Positions 26,975 to 35,940 of a stretch of 64,000 bases of DNA are shown in pieces. The notes under the pieces were generated by a model. That model ran no database searches, was not told the DNA's origin, and was given only the letters and a program-made list of their open reading frames with translations. The stretch lies in the NCBI RefSeq assembly GCF_002001085.1, contig NZ_MUNU01000017.1, forward strand, positions 372,001 to 436,000, in the 5' to 3' direction. The translations under genes and the position numbers were made by a program. Position 1 is the stretch's first letter, and every line of letters starts with the position of its first letter. This stretch comes from Rhodanobacter sp. B05. Its GTDB lineage: Bacteria > Pseudomonadota > Gammaproteobacteria > Xanthomonadales > Rhodanobacteraceae.

Positions 26975-27640
26975 TCAGAAGCGATACTCGGCGGTCAGCG
27001 ACGCGGTATCGGTGGACAGGTCGATGTGATCCTTCTTCGCGTGGAAGTAGTCGTACGACAGGCCCAGGCCGAAATGGTCGCTGAAGTCGTAGCCCACGCC
27101 GGCGCCCCCGTAATAGCTGACTCTGTCCAGATCGTGGCGGTTGATGTCCTGGTTGCTGTAGCCGTGGCCCTTCCAGCCATACACGCCGGCGCGGCCGCTG
27201 ATGTACAGCCCCTGCCACACGTTGATCTTGCCGTTCACGCCGGCCGTCCAGCCGCGCAGGGCATTGCGCTGCGAGGTCAGGTTGACGTCGTTGCTGTTGA
27301 AGGCGTTCTTCAGCTTGAAGTTGCCCAGGTCGTTGTAGCCGATATCGACGCCCAGCCCCATATCCTGCCCCACTTTCCAGCGGTAGCCGCCGTCAATCGC
27401 ATAGGTGGTCGGATGGTCGTTGTACGGACCCTTGTTCACATGCGCCTGGCCGACACTGCCGTCGATGAACCAGTTGCCGCTGCCGACCGGCTGGTTCGGC
27501 TGATAGTTGCCGCCGCTGGGCCGGGTGCTGCTGGCTGTGCTGTCCGGTGTTGCGGATGCCGGAGCTGCGTCCTGCGCCAAGGCGGGCAGGGCCAGCAGGC
27601 TGGTGGAGGCGAGTGCAAAGGCAAGCAAGGTCTTTTTCAT
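26975..27640 (-). CDS. OmpA/OmpX-like small outer membrane beta-barrel protein
   Basis: 221 residues; AAGGAG upstream of ATG 27640. Signal peptide ends ALAQ, followed by a low-complexity Ala/Ser/Thr/Pro linker (about 23-48) absent from the paralogue, then barrel strands GNWFIDGSVGQA, YAIDGGYRW, VDIGYNDLGNFKLKNAFNSN and the terminal SLTAEYRF. Tandem duplication of the gene at 26164 is evident from strand-by-strand similarity. Function unknown. Confidence 0.83.
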   Translation of the reverse strand: MKKTLLAFALASTSLLALPALAQDAAPASATPDSTASSTRPSGGNYQPNQPVGSGNWFIDGSVGQAHVNKGPYNDHPTTYAIDGGYRWKVGQDMGLGVDIGYNDLGNFKLKNAFNSNDVNLTSQRNALRGWTAGVNGKINVWQGLYISGRAGVYGWKGHGYSNQDINRHDLDRVSYYGGAGVGYDFSDHFGLGLSYDYFHAKKDHIDLSTDTASLTAEYRF

Positions 27641-27774
27641 GGGGATTCTCTCCTTCTTGTAGACAACGAACCGTCGGGCACTTGGGGACGTGCACAGACG
27701 GCGGCGCGCGGAAGCCACGCGCCGGCCATTGAACGAATTCCAGCCTGAAGCTCGGCGGTATCCACGCCGGAGAA

Positions 27775-27791
27775 ATTAAGGGTGAGTTAAT
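27775..27791 (-). promoter_or_regulatory. Shared ATTAA-N7-TTAAT motif upstream of second OMP gene
   Basis: ATTAAGGGTGAGTTAAT, 135-151 nt before the start at 27640. Shares the ATTAAG...GTTAAT frame with the site at 26906-26922 while the spacer differs, suggesting a conserved operator. Confidence 0.55.
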
Positions 27792-27908
27792 TGGCCGCGC
27801 ACTATTCGCGCGCATCGAAAGAGGAATGCCGATGAAATGCTCGGGGCGACAGCACCCCGTCGGATCGGCGACAATCGGCGTTTTGCCCAGCCTCTCGGAG
27901 ATCTGTCG

Positions 27909-29918
27909 ATGACCACCCGCCGCGAACTCGCCAATGCCGTGCGAGCCCTTGCCATGGACGCCGTGGAAGCGGCCAAGTCAGGTCATCCAGGCATGCCGAT
28001 GGGCATGGCCGACATCGCCGAGGTGCTGTGGAACGACTTCCTGCACTTCAATCCTGCCAATCCGAAGTGGTTCAACCGTGACCGCTTCGTGCTCTCCAAC
28101 GGTCACGGCTCGATGCTGCAGTACGCGCTGCTGCACCTGACCGGCTTCGACCTGCCGATGGATCAGCTCAAGCGCTTCCGTCAGCTGCATTCGAAGACCG
28201 CCGGCCATCCGGAGGCCAGCGAAACGCCGGGAGTGGAAACCACCACCGGCCCGCTCGGCCAGGGTCTCGCCAATGCGGTCGGCTTCGCGCTGGCCGAGAA
28301 AGTGCTGGCGGCGCACTTCAATCGTGACGGTCACGACGTGGTCGATCATCACACCTACGTCTTCCTTGGCGACGGCTGCCTGATGGAAGGCATTTCGCAC
28401 GAAGTCGCCTCGCTGGCCGGCACCTGGCAGCTGGGCAAGCTGGTGGCGATCTACGACGACAACGGCATCTCGATCGACGGCGAAGTGCACGGCTGGTTCA
28501 CCGACGACACGCCCGCGCGCTTCGAGGCGTATGGCTGGAACGTGATCCGCGGCGTGGACGGCCATGACGCCGAGGCGGTGACGAAGGCGATTGCCGCCGC
28601 CACCGCGCAGGGCGACAAGCCCACGCTGATCTGCGCGAAAACCATTATCGGCTTCGGCGCGCCGAACAAGCAGGGCAAGGAAGAGAGCCACGGCGCCGCG
28701 CTGGGCAAGGACGAGATTGTCGCTGCTCGTGCGCAACTCGGCTGGAACTACGCGCCGTTCGAGATCCCGGCCGAGATCTACGCTGGTTGGAATCACAAGA
28801 AGGCGGGTGCCGAACACGAGCAGGTCTGGAACGACGCGTTCGCGAAATACGCTGCGGCGCATCCGGAACTGGCCAGCGAATTCAAGCGCCGCCTCGCGGG
28901 CGAATTGCCAGCCGATTGGGCCGCGAAGTCGCAGGCGTATATCGCCAAGCTGCAGGCGGAAGGTCCGGAAGTCGCTACGCGCAAGGCCTCGCAGATGACG
29001 CTGGATGCTTTCGGTCCGTTGCTGCCGGAGCTGATCGGCGGTTCGGCCGATCTGGCCGGCTCTAATCTCACCAAGTGGAAGGGCAGCCTCGATGCCGCCA
29101 CCGGCAACAGCGCGGACGGCAAGGGCAACTACGTCTATTACGGTGTGCGCGAGTTCGGCATGACCGCGATCGCCAACGGCGTGGCCCTGCACGGCGGCTT
29201 CATCCCGTACGACGCGACCTTCCTGGTGTTCTCCGACTACGCACGCAACGCGGTGCGCATGAGCGCGCTGATTCCGGCGCACGCGATCCACGTCTACACG
29301 CACGATTCGATCGGCCTGGGCGAGGACGGCCCGACCCATCAGCCGGTCGAACACATGGCCAGTCTGCGCTACATCCCGAACAATCAGCTATGGCGCCCGT
29401 GCGACGCGGTGGAATCGGCCGCGTCGTGGAAGGCGGCGATCGAGCGCAGGGGCGCACCGTCGTGCCTGATCTTCTCGCGGCAGAATCTCAAGCATCAGCA
29501 GCGCAGCGAGCAGCAGGTCGCCGACATCTTGCGCGGCGGCTATGTGTTGTCCGACCCGCTGGACACGAAGTTCCAGGCGATCCTGATCGCCACCGGCTCC
29601 GAAGTGGAGCTGGCGATGGAGGCTGCACGTGCGTTGGCGCAGCAAGGCGTCGCCGCCCGCGTGGTATCGATGCCGTGCACCGAGGTGTTCGACGCGCAGC
29701 CGCTGGAATACCGCGAAGGCGTGCTGCCCGGTTGGTGCCGCGCCCGCGTGGCGGTGGAAGCAGCAACGGCGGACTTCTGGTGCAAGTACGTGGGCCTGGA
29801 CGGCGAGGTGGTCGGCATGACCACGTTCGGTGCCTCGGCGCCGGCGCCGCAGCTGTTCGAGCACTTCGGCTTCACCGTAGCGCACGTAGTCGATGCGGTG
29901 AAACGCGTCGTCCGTTGA
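27909..29918 (+). CDS. tkt: Transketolase
   Basis: 669 residues. Transfers two-carbon units between sugar phosphates in the pentose phosphate pathway using thiamine diphosphate. Present: [18 protein letters not shown], the [10 protein letters not shown] stretch, the ThDP motif [18 protein letters not shown] with later ND(D)[17 protein letters not shown], and [19 protein letters not shown]. Start at 27909 gives the family's usual N-terminus. A REP doublet separates it from the convergent phosphatase gene. Confidence 0.97.
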   Translation: MTTRRELANAVRALAMDAVEAAKSGHPGMPMGMADIAEVLWNDFLHFNPANPKWFNRDRFVLSNGHGSMLQYALLHLTGFDLPMDQLKRFRQLHSKTAGHPEASETPGVETTTGPLGQGLANAVGFALAEKVLAAHFNRDGHDVVDHHTYVFLGDGCLMEGISHEVASLAGTWQLGKLVAIYDDNGISIDGEVHGWFTDDTPARFEAYGWNVIRGVDGHDAEAVTKAIAAATAQGDKPTLICAKTIIGFGAPNKQGKEESHGAALGKDEIVAARAQLGWNYAPFEIPAEIYAGWNHKKAGAEHEQVWNDAFAKYAAAHPELASEFKRRLAGELPADWAAKSQAYIAKLQAEGPEVATRKASQMTLDAFGPLLPELIGGSADLAGSNLTKWKGSLDAATGNSADGKGNYVYYGVREFGMTAIANGVALHGGFIPYDATFLVFSDYARNAVRMSALIPAHAIHVYTHDSIGLGEDGPTHQPVEHMASLRYIPNNQLWRPCDAVESAASWKAAIERRGAPSCLIFSRQNLKHQQRSEQQVADILRGGYVLSDPLDTKFQAILIATGSEVELAMEAARALAQQGVAARVVSMPCTEVFDAQPLEYREGVLPGWCRARVAVEAATADFWCKYVGLDGEVVGMTTFGASAPAPQLFEHFGFTVAHVVDAVKRVVR

Positions 29919-29925
29919 ACCTCCC

Positions 29926-29996
29926 GTAGGAGCCCGCTGGCGGGCGATGCTTTTCCGCAAGTCGCCAAGAGCATCGCCCGCCAGCGGGCTCCTACG
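29926..29996. repeat. REP doublet between tkt and phosphatase gene
   Basis: A GTAGGAGCCCGC unit at 29926-29950 and its reverse complement at 29971-29996; both carry GCTGGCGGGC rather than GCTCGCGGGC at the centre, so the pair has co-varied or was duplicated together. It lies between convergent genes. Confidence 0.88.
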
Positions 29997-30013
29997 GGGA
30001 ATGGCCGACTGGC

Positions 30014-30652
30014 TCAGGTGAGCAGCAGTGTGGCCAGCTCGTCCGGCGTCGCCGCGATGGCATGGGCGCTGGCCTGCTCCAGCTCCGCACGACTGCCGAA
30101 ACCCCACAGCACGCCAATGCCGCGCACATGGTTGGCCACCGCGCCATCGATGTCGAAGTGGCGGTCGCCGATCATCACCGCATCGGCCGGTGCGCAATCG
30201 AAATCCACCAGCGCCTCGGCGATCATCGAGGCTTTCTCGCTGTGCGCGCTGTCCGGGTGCGGGCCGTACAGGCGCGGGAACGCCGCGCCGAACGGCAGGT
30301 GGGCGATGATCGGCGCGGCGTGCCGGTGCGGCTTGCTGGTGACCACGGCGAGTTGATGACCGGCAGCGAGCAGTTGCCCGATCAATGTCTCGATACCCGG
30401 ATAGACCTCGTGTTCCTGCCAGCCCAGCGTGTTGAAGCGCTCGTGGTAGTACTTGACGGCGGCTTCGATCCGCTCGGCATCGTTGTCCAGCAGCGGGGCG
30501 AAGCTGTGCCGCAGTGGCGGGCCGATCCAGCGGCGCAACTCCTCGTGCGGCGGCGCCGGTACGTCAAGCCGTGCCAGCGCGTGTTTCACGCAGGCGGTGA
30601 TGCCGTGTTCGGAATCGATCAGGGTGCCGTCGAGGTCGAACAGGCAAAGCAT
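30014..30652 (-). CDS. HAD-superfamily phosphatase, phosphoglycolate phosphatase-like
   Basis: 212 residues. HAD motif I FDLDGTLIDS near the N-terminus, motif II VVTSKP, and motif III/IV in MIGDRHFDIDGAVANH. This is the Gph/PGP-type branch (2-phosphoglycolate or related small phosphate ester). Its ATG overlaps the pgk stop as TAATG, so the two are translated from one transcript. The pairing with a glycolytic kinase suggests a metabolite-repair or 2-phosphoglycolate removal role, which is inference. Confidence 0.87.
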   Translation of the reverse strand: MLCLFDLDGTLIDSEHGITACVKHALARLDVPAPPHEELRRWIGPPLRHSFAPLLDNDAERIEAAVKYYHERFNTLGWQEHEVYPGIETLIGQLLAAGHQLAVVTSKPHRHAAPIIAHLPFGAAFPRLYGPHPDSAHSEKASMIAEALVDFDCAPADAVMIGDRHFDIDGAVANHVRGIGVLWGFGSRAELEQASAHAIAATPDELATLLLT

Positions 30653-31818
30653 TACTTCGCGGCTCGCGCCTTCAGCGCGGTTACCGCCGGCAGTTCCTTG
30701 CCTTCGAGGAATTCCAGGAAGGCGCCGCCGCCGGTGGAGATGTAGGAGACCTGGTTGGCGATGCCGTACTTGTCGACCGCGGCCAGCGTGTCGCCGCCGC
30801 CGGCGATCGAGAATGCATTCGACGCGGCGATCGCGCGCGCAAGCGTCTCGGTGCCCTTGCCGAACGCATCGAACTCGAACACGCCGACCGGACCGTTCCA
30901 CACCACGGTGCCGGCCTTGGCGATCATGGTGGCGTAGTTCTGCGCAGTCGCCGGCCCGATGTCGAGGATCATTTCGTCGTCGCCGACCTGGTCAACCGCC
31001 TTCACGGTGGCCGGCGCCTGCGCCGAGAACGACGGCGCCACCACCACGTCGACCGGCATCGGCAGGGCGACGCCGCGACGCCTGGCGTCCGCGATCACGC
31101 GGCGGGCGACGTCGAGCAGGTCGGCCTCGACCAGCGAGTTGCCGACCGAATGCCCCATCGCGGCGATGAAGGTATTGGCGATGCCGCCGCCCAGGATCAG
31201 CTGGTCGACGCGGCCGAGCAGGTTGTCCAGCAGCGAGAGCTTGGTCGACACCTTGGAACCGGCGACGATGGCCAGCAACGGGTGCGCCGGATGCTCCAGC
31301 GCCTTGCCCAGCGCATCCAGTTCGGCGCAGAGCAGCGGGCCGGCGGCGGCGATCGGAGCGTATTTGATCACGCCATGGGTGGACGCCTGCGCGCGATGCG
31401 CGGTGCCGAACGCGTCCATCACGAAGATGTCGCACAGCGCCGCATACTTCTTCGCCAGCGCCTCGTCGTCCTTGCCCTCGCCGACATTCATGCGGCAGTT
31501 TTCCAGCAGCACCACTTCGCCGGGCGCGACCTCGACGCCATCGAGGTAATCGGCGACCAGCCGCACCGGCGCGCCCAGCCGGGCGGCAAGCCATGCGGCG
31601 ACCGGCGCCAACGAGGACCCCGCGTCGAACTGGCCTTCCTTCGGTCGCCCCAGGTGCGACATCACCAGCACCCGTGCGCCGGCATCGCGCGCTGCGGCGA
31701 TCGTGGGCAGAGCGGCATCGAGACGCTGGGCGGAGGTGATCTGGCCGCGGTCGTCGAACGGCACGTTCAGATCCTCGCGGATCAGTACGCGCTTGCCGCG
31801 CAGATCAAGCTCACTCAT
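30652..31818 (-). CDS. pgk: Phosphoglycerate kinase
   Basis: 388 residues. Transfers phosphate between 1,3-bisphosphoglycerate and ADP in glycolysis. Present: [32 protein letters not shown], the [14 protein letters not shown] region, [13 protein letters not shown] and [13 protein letters not shown]. The lysine of the usual AGSKVSTK is conserved. The start MSELDLRGK at 31818 gives normal length. First gene of a two-gene unit with the phosphatase; divergent from maiA. Confidence 0.97.
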   Translation of the reverse strand: MSELDLRGKRVLIREDLNVPFDDRGQITSAQRLDAALPTIAAARDAGARVLVMSHLGRPKEGQFDAGSSLAPVAAWLAARLGAPVRLVADYLDGVEVAPGEVVLLENCRMNVGEGKDDEALAKKYAALCDIFVMDAFGTAHRAQASTHGVIKYAPIAAAGPLLCAELDALGKALEHPAHPLLAIVAGSKVSTKLSLLDNLLGRVDQLILGGGIANTFIAAMGHSVGNSLVEADLLDVARRVIADARRRGVALPMPVDVVVAPSFSAQAPATVKAVDQVGDDEMILDIGPATAQNYATMIAKAGTVVWNGPVGVFEFDAFGKGTETLARAIAASNAFSIAGGGDTLAAVDKYGIANQVSYISTGGGAFLEFLEGKELPAVTALKARAAK

Positions 31819-32019
31819 GCGGATGACGGACACGGCGGAACTCCGGTGAAAGGTGGACAAACAGGCCCGCGACAGGCCGCAACCGTCTATTGTCCGGTGG
31901 GCGCGTTGCCGATGCAAACACCGGCGGCCGGCGGAATGTCGCAGGCCGCGCGGCCAGGAGCGATGCGCAGCCTGCGCCACTGTGGCTACACTGCGTGTGT
32001 CCATGCAGGGGGAAGGCTT

Positions 32020-32694
32020 ATGGCAACCGGGTTGGTGCTCTACAGCTACTGGCGTTCAAGCGCGGCGTATCGCGTGCGCATCGCGCTGAATCTGAAGGGC
32101 CTGAGTTACGAGATACGCCCGGTCCATCTGGTGCGCAACGGGGGCGAGCAGCATGCAGCGGAATACAGCGCGCTGAATCCCCTGGAAGCCGTGCCATGCC
32201 TGCTCGATGGCGATCGGGTGATCACCCAGTCGCTGGCGATCATGGAATACCTGGACGAGATGCACCCGGAGCTGGAGACGGCTTTGCTGCCGGTCGATGC
32301 GCGCGGACGCGCGCAGGTGCGTGCCCTGGCGATGGCGGTGACCTGCGATATCCACCCGCTGGGCAACCTGCGCGTGATGCAGCAACTCGAAGCGGAGTTC
32401 GGCGCCAGCGAGGAGCAGCGTGCGGCGTGGTCGCGACACTGGATCGGCGTGGGCTTCAAGGCGATCGAGGCGATGCTGGTCGACAGCGCGGCCACCGGCC
32501 GCTACTGCCATGGTGAGACGCCGAGCATGGCCGACGCATGCCTGATACCGCAGGTCTACAACGCCCTGCGCTGGAAGCTGCCGATGGACGACTACCCGAC
32601 CATCGCGCGCCTTTATCGCGCCTGCAATGAGCTGGAGGCGTTCCAGATAGCTGCGCCGGAAGCGCAGCCGGATGCGCCGCAAAGCGAGAAGTGA
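32020..32694 (+). CDS. maiA: Maleylacetoacetate isomerase (zeta-class GST)
   Basis: 224 residues; GGGGGAAGG precedes the ATG. Glutathione-dependent cis-trans isomerase of tyrosine/homogentisate breakdown. N-terminal GST motif [18 protein letters not shown]; the usual SSCS/SSAS serine pair is present, and [13 protein letters not shown] provides the glutathione site; [11 protein letters not shown] and [15 protein letters not shown] follow. No other tyrosine catabolic gene is nearby, so a related zeta-GST role is possible. Its stop codon lies inside a purine-rich inverted repeat. Confidence 0.88.
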   Translation: MATGLVLYSYWRSSAAYRVRIALNLKGLSYEIRPVHLVRNGGEQHAAEYSALNPLEAVPCLLDGDRVITQSLAIMEYLDEMHPELETALLPVDARGRAQVRALAMAVTCDIHPLGNLRVMQQLEAEFGASEEQRAAWSRHWIGVGFKAIEAMLVDSAATGRYCHGETPSMADACLIPQVYNALRWKLPMDDYPTIARLYRACNELEAFQIAAPEAQPDAPQSEK

Positions 32695-32784
32695 GTAAAG
32701 AGGAGTGAGAAGCGAGAGAGAGCAGGGTGAGGCGGGTTGTGCCTTCTCTCACTCCTCACTCCTCTCCTTTCACTCCTCGCTCTC
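32683..32784. repeat. Purine/pyrimidine inverted repeat between maiA and pilU
   Basis: A left arm of about 39 nt (32683-32721, nearly all A and G) is imperfectly complementary to a pyrimidine arm at 32743-32784. It includes the maiA stop codon and reaches the pilU stop, so it would fold at the 3' ends of both convergent mRNAs. No T run follows. It may act as a bidirectional 3' structure or be a dispersed repeat. Confidence 0.7.
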
Positions 32785-33895
32785 AGAACCCCATCCCGTA
32801 CGGGTCGTTGCCGGCCAGTGCCTCGTTGCTGTTGCCGCCTTCGGCCAGCCGGATCTTCAGCGCCAGGCCGTCGCGCGAGTCGGACTTGTTGAGCACTTCT
32901 TCCAGGTCCACCCGGCCTTCCTTGTACAGCTTGTAAAGCGACTGGTCGAAGGTTTGCATGCCTTCCTGCAGGCTGCGATCCATCGCCTCCTTGATCTCGT
33001 GGGTCTGGCCGCGGCGGATCATGTCGCGGATCAGCGGCGTGTTCAGCAGCACTTCGGCGGCGGGAATGCGCCGGCCGTCCTTGCCGATGACCAGGCGCTG
33101 GCTGATCACCGCGCGCAGGTTCAGCGCCAGGTTCATCAGCACGTTCTTGTGCGCCGATTCGGGGAAGAAGTTGAGGATGCGTTCCAGCGTCTGGTCGGCA
33201 TTGTTCGAGTGCAGGGTCGCCAGGCACAGGTGACCGGTCTCGGAGAACGCGATCGCCGCCTCCATCGTGTCGGTATCGCGGATCTCGCCGATCATGATCA
33301 CGTCCGGCGCCTCGCGCATCGCATTCTTCAACGCCTCGTGGTAGCTGTGGGTATCCAGCCCCACCTCGCGCTGATTGACGATCGACTTCTTGTGCCGGTG
33401 CAGGTATTCGATCGGATCCTCGATGGTGAGGATGTGGCCGGGCGAGTGGGTATTGCGCTGGTCGATCATTGCCGCCAGCGTGGTCGATTTGCCCGAACCG
33501 GTGGCGCCGACCACCAGGATCAGCCCGCGCGGCTCCATGATCAGCTCGCGGAAGATGCTGGGCAGCTGCAGTTGATCAATGCTGGGGATCTCGCTCTTGA
33601 TCGCGCGGATCACCATGCCCACTTCGCCGCGCTGCTTGAACACGTTGATGCGGAAACGGCCGGCTTCCTTCACCGCCAGCGCCATGTTCAGCTCGAGATT
33701 GCGTTCGAACTGGGGTACCTGGCCCTCGTCCATCAGCGAATAGGCGATCTTCTTGACCATGCCGCTGGGCAGGCCGGTGTTGCCCAGCGGGTACAGCTTG
33801 CCCTCGACCTTGATGTTTACCGGGGCGCCGGTGGACAGGAACATGTCCGACGCGCCCTTGTCTACCATAAGCTTGAGGAAGTAGCCGATGTCCAC
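32783..33895 (-). CDS. pilU: Type IV pilus retraction ATPase PilU
   Basis: 370 residues. PilT/PilU-type secretion ATPase: Walker A GATGSGKST (130-138), Asp box ILTIEDPIEYLHRHKKS, Walker B DVIMIGEIRD, His box ETGHLCLATLHSNNADQTLERI. The N-terminus MDIGYFLKLMVDKGASDMFLS and the extended C-terminal tail fit PilU rather than PilT; PilU assists PilT in pilus retraction at the inner membrane. No pilT is next to it in the window. Confidence 0.9.
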   Translation of the reverse strand: MDIGYFLKLMVDKGASDMFLSTGAPVNIKVEGKLYPLGNTGLPSGMVKKIAYSLMDEGQVPQFERNLELNMALAVKEAGRFRINVFKQRGEVGMVIRAIKSEIPSIDQLQLPSIFRELIMEPRGLILVVGATGSGKSTTLAAMIDQRNTHSPGHILTIEDPIEYLHRHKKSIVNQREVGLDTHSYHEALKNAMREAPDVIMIGEIRDTDTMEAAIAFSETGHLCLATLHSNNADQTLERILNFFPESAHKNVLMNLALNLRAVISQRLVIGKDGRRIPAAEVLLNTPLIRDMIRRGQTHEIKEAMDRSLQEGMQTFDQSLYKLYKEGRVDLEEVLNKSDSRDGLALKIRLAEGGNSNEALAGNDPYGMGF

Positions 33896-33979
33896 GTTTT
33901 ACCCCTGGGTTCCCGATATGCATTGCAATGACGGATTATGCCTGTCCACAATACGCTGCGACACACCATGAGGACTGTG

Positions 33980-34534
33980 ATGTACTTCTTTTCCCCACTG
34001 GCCGGATTCCCGGGCCGTTTCCGCGCGGCGACAGCTGCGCTGGCATTGACTCTGGCGCTCACCGGCTGCGCCACCGTGCCGCCGCCCAACGACGCGATGA
34101 ACCTGGCGCAAAACCAGCTGCAGGCGGCACGCGATGCGGGCGCGGCGGATTATGCGCCGGTCGACCTGGGATTCGCGCAGGACAAGTTCCAGCAGGCGCA
34201 GGCGTCGATGGCGGATCGCAAGTTTGCCGACGCGGCCAGCCTGGCCGAGGAATCCAGTGCCGATGCCGAGCTGGCCAGTGCCAAGGCCAAGCTGGGTGCC
34301 GCCCGCGCCCAGATGCAGAGCAAGTTGCAGGAGAACACCCGCTTGCGCCAGGAAGGTGAACAACTGGCGGCCCGCCAGCAGCAGATGGAGCAGGCGGCAC
34401 CGGCGCCGGCACCCGAGTCATCGACGGCGGCACCGGTGCAGGACATGCCGGCGCCCTCGGCGTCGGTCCTGTCCGCGCCCGACGACAATCCGCAGCCCGC
34501 CTCGAGTACCAGTACCCAGGGAGGCCAGCCATGA
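33980..34534 (+). CDS. DUF4398-type lipoprotein
   Basis: 184 residues from ATG 33980, preferred because GAGGA lies 5 nt upstream; ATG 33968 in frame lacks a site. Lipobox LTGC gives a lipidated Cys. The following region (APNDAMNLAQNQLQAARDAGA-like helix, LGFAQDKFQQAQASMADRKF, AELASAKAKL) is helical and matches DUF4398 proteins, followed by a Pro/Ala/Ser-rich tail. Stop overlaps the next gene's start (ATGA). Outer-membrane-associated envelope protein of unknown function. Confidence 0.75.
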   Translation: MYFFSPLAGFPGRFRAATAALALTLALTGCATVPPPNDAMNLAQNQLQAARDAGAADYAPVDLGFAQDKFQQAQASMADRKFADAASLAEESSADAELASAKAKLGAARAQMQSKLQENTRLRQEGEQLAARQQQMEQAAPAPAPESSTAAPVQDMPAPSASVLSAPDDNPQPASSTSTQGGQP

Positions 34535-35193
34535 AGCGCCTTGGCAACATGCTTGCGGCCGCCGCACTGGCGTTGGCCATGATCGGCGCCGCACACGCGC
34601 GGCAGGACGACATCGACATCAACCGCCTCAACGGCAGCCTGGACCAGCTGTCCAACGACCCTACCCTGGGCCATTACGCCCTGTCGGAGCAGGCGCGCGC
34701 GCGCGATGCGATCACCCGGCTGACCCAGGCCGGCCGGCGCGAGCGGCCGCACGCCCTGTATCTGGCGGAACGCCGCGTGGACCTGGCCAAGACCGCGGCG
34801 CAGTTGCAGGACGCCCAGATAAAGCTCAACCAGCTTGATCGAGAACACGACCAGATCCAGCTCGCCAACAGCCAGCGCGAGGCCGAGATGGCGCGGCTGG
34901 AACTGGCGCGCCAGCGATTGCAGAACCAGCTGGCGCAGGAAGAAGCGGCGCGCCTGCAACAGCAGGGGCTGGAATATTCGCAGGCCGCCGATCAGGCCCG
35001 TGCCGAGGCGGAGCGGGCCAACAAGCTGGCCGCGGCGCAGAGCAAGGTGGCGCGGGCGGCCCGCCGCGAGGCAGCGCTGGCCGCGCAGGCGGCCAAGGCC
35101 ATGCGTGCGCAGATGGAGGACGGCAGCGCCGCTCCCGCATCGGCCCCGGTCGAGAAGAAAAAGCCCGTCAAAAAACATCACGACCAGCACTGA
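34531..35193 (+). CDS. Periplasmic coiled-coil protein, partner of DUF4398 lipoprotein
   Basis: 220 residues; signal peptide ends AHAR. Residues about 75-200 form a long coiled coil rich in Ala, Gln, Arg and Glu (AERRVDLAKTAAQLQDAQIKLNQLDREHDQ onward), ending with a lysine/histidine-rich tail. It overlaps the previous gene by 4 nt. DUF4398 pairs of this form usually precede OmpA-domain proteins, but no OmpA domain is encoded here, so the peptidoglycan-binding part appears absent or lost. Function unknown. Confidence 0.7.
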   Translation: MKRLGNMLAAAALALAMIGAAHARQDDIDINRLNGSLDQLSNDPTLGHYALSEQARARDAITRLTQAGRRERPHALYLAERRVDLAKTAAQLQDAQIKLNQLDREHDQIQLANSQREAEMARLELARQRLQNQLAQEEAARLQQQGLEYSQAADQARAEAERANKLAAAQSKVARAARREAALAAQAAKAMRAQMEDGSAAPASAPVEKKKPVKKHHDQH

Positions 35194-35549
35194 AGCCGGA
35201 CCCGGGCGGCGGTTTGGCGAGGCTGCCGACCGCACCCGGATACGACTTTGCGGCGATCCGGTCGAACGCATGCAAAATACTGTTTTGACAGGTATTTAAT
35301 GCGCACGTCGCGGTGCCGTCGGGCGCCCGGCGACAGGCTTGCACCGGCTTGGTCGGCGGAGTAGGGTCGAAGCACCGGGAGGCACCTACGCCATCCGGGT
35401 CAGTGACCTGAATCATGCGCCCATCCCACGTTCACATCCCCACCTGCGATCCGGTTGACCGGCGCGGGTCGTGGGTGTGTGCATGCATTCAACCGTCGGC
35501 GGATCGTCGCCTTGGTGGCGCCGCCCGTTCACTCGCAGGAGGTCGGATC

Positions 35550-35777
35550 ATGTTTGAAAACCAGCAGCGTGATGATGTCGAGGCATTGATGAAGGCGGAC
35601 ACCGAATTCCGCCGGCTTTACCAGCACCACCGGGAGCTCGACAGCAAGGTGCACGACGCCGATATCGGCGTATTGCCGATCGACGATGTCACCCTTTCCA
35701 GCATGAAGAAGGAAAAATTGCTGGCCAAGGCGCGCCTCGAGCGCATGTGGGCCGATCGGGCGCATCACATCCACTGA
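35550..35777 (+). CDS. YdcH family (DUF465) small protein
   Basis: 75 residues; AGGAGG at 35537-35542 is ideally spaced to ATG 35550. Helical hairpin with FRRLYQHHRELDSKVHDADIG and LSSMKKEKLLAKARLERMW, the DUF465 pattern. Cytoplasmic small proteins of unknown function. 35194-35549 (356 bases) upstream contains an FNR-like match GTGACCTGAATCAT at 35403-35416 and nothing else convincing. Confidence 0.85.
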   Translation: MFENQQRDDVEALMKADTEFRRLYQHHRELDSKVHDADIGVLPIDDVTLSSMKKEKLLAKARLERMWADRAHHIH

Positions 35778-35940
35778 ACCTTTCTGATTCGCTAGCGCGG
35801 CCTCGGGGCCTTCCCTCGTCATCGGGATGGCTGCCGGGGCTGCTGCGTTTCCGGTGCCTGCCCGGACAGCTCGGTTATCATGGGGATTCTGCGGGACTGC
35901 GGCACCGCGCCGAAGCCGCCACTCATGCCACGGAGCCCTC

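Noticed and set aside
35279..35293. LexA-type box CTGT...ACAG
   Set aside because: The halves are separated by 4 rather than 8 bases and no SOS gene is adjacent.
35168..35416. 82-residue minus-strand ORF before the DUF465 gene
   Set aside because: No ribosome site, no conserved pattern, and it spans an intergenic stretch with promoter-like sequence.
35403..35416. FNR box for the DUF465 gene (GTGACCTGAATCAT)
   Set aside because: Inner half-sites fit but outer bases do not, the distance to the start (134 nt) is off the pattern and the gene is far from the anaerobic locus; noted only within the gene entry.
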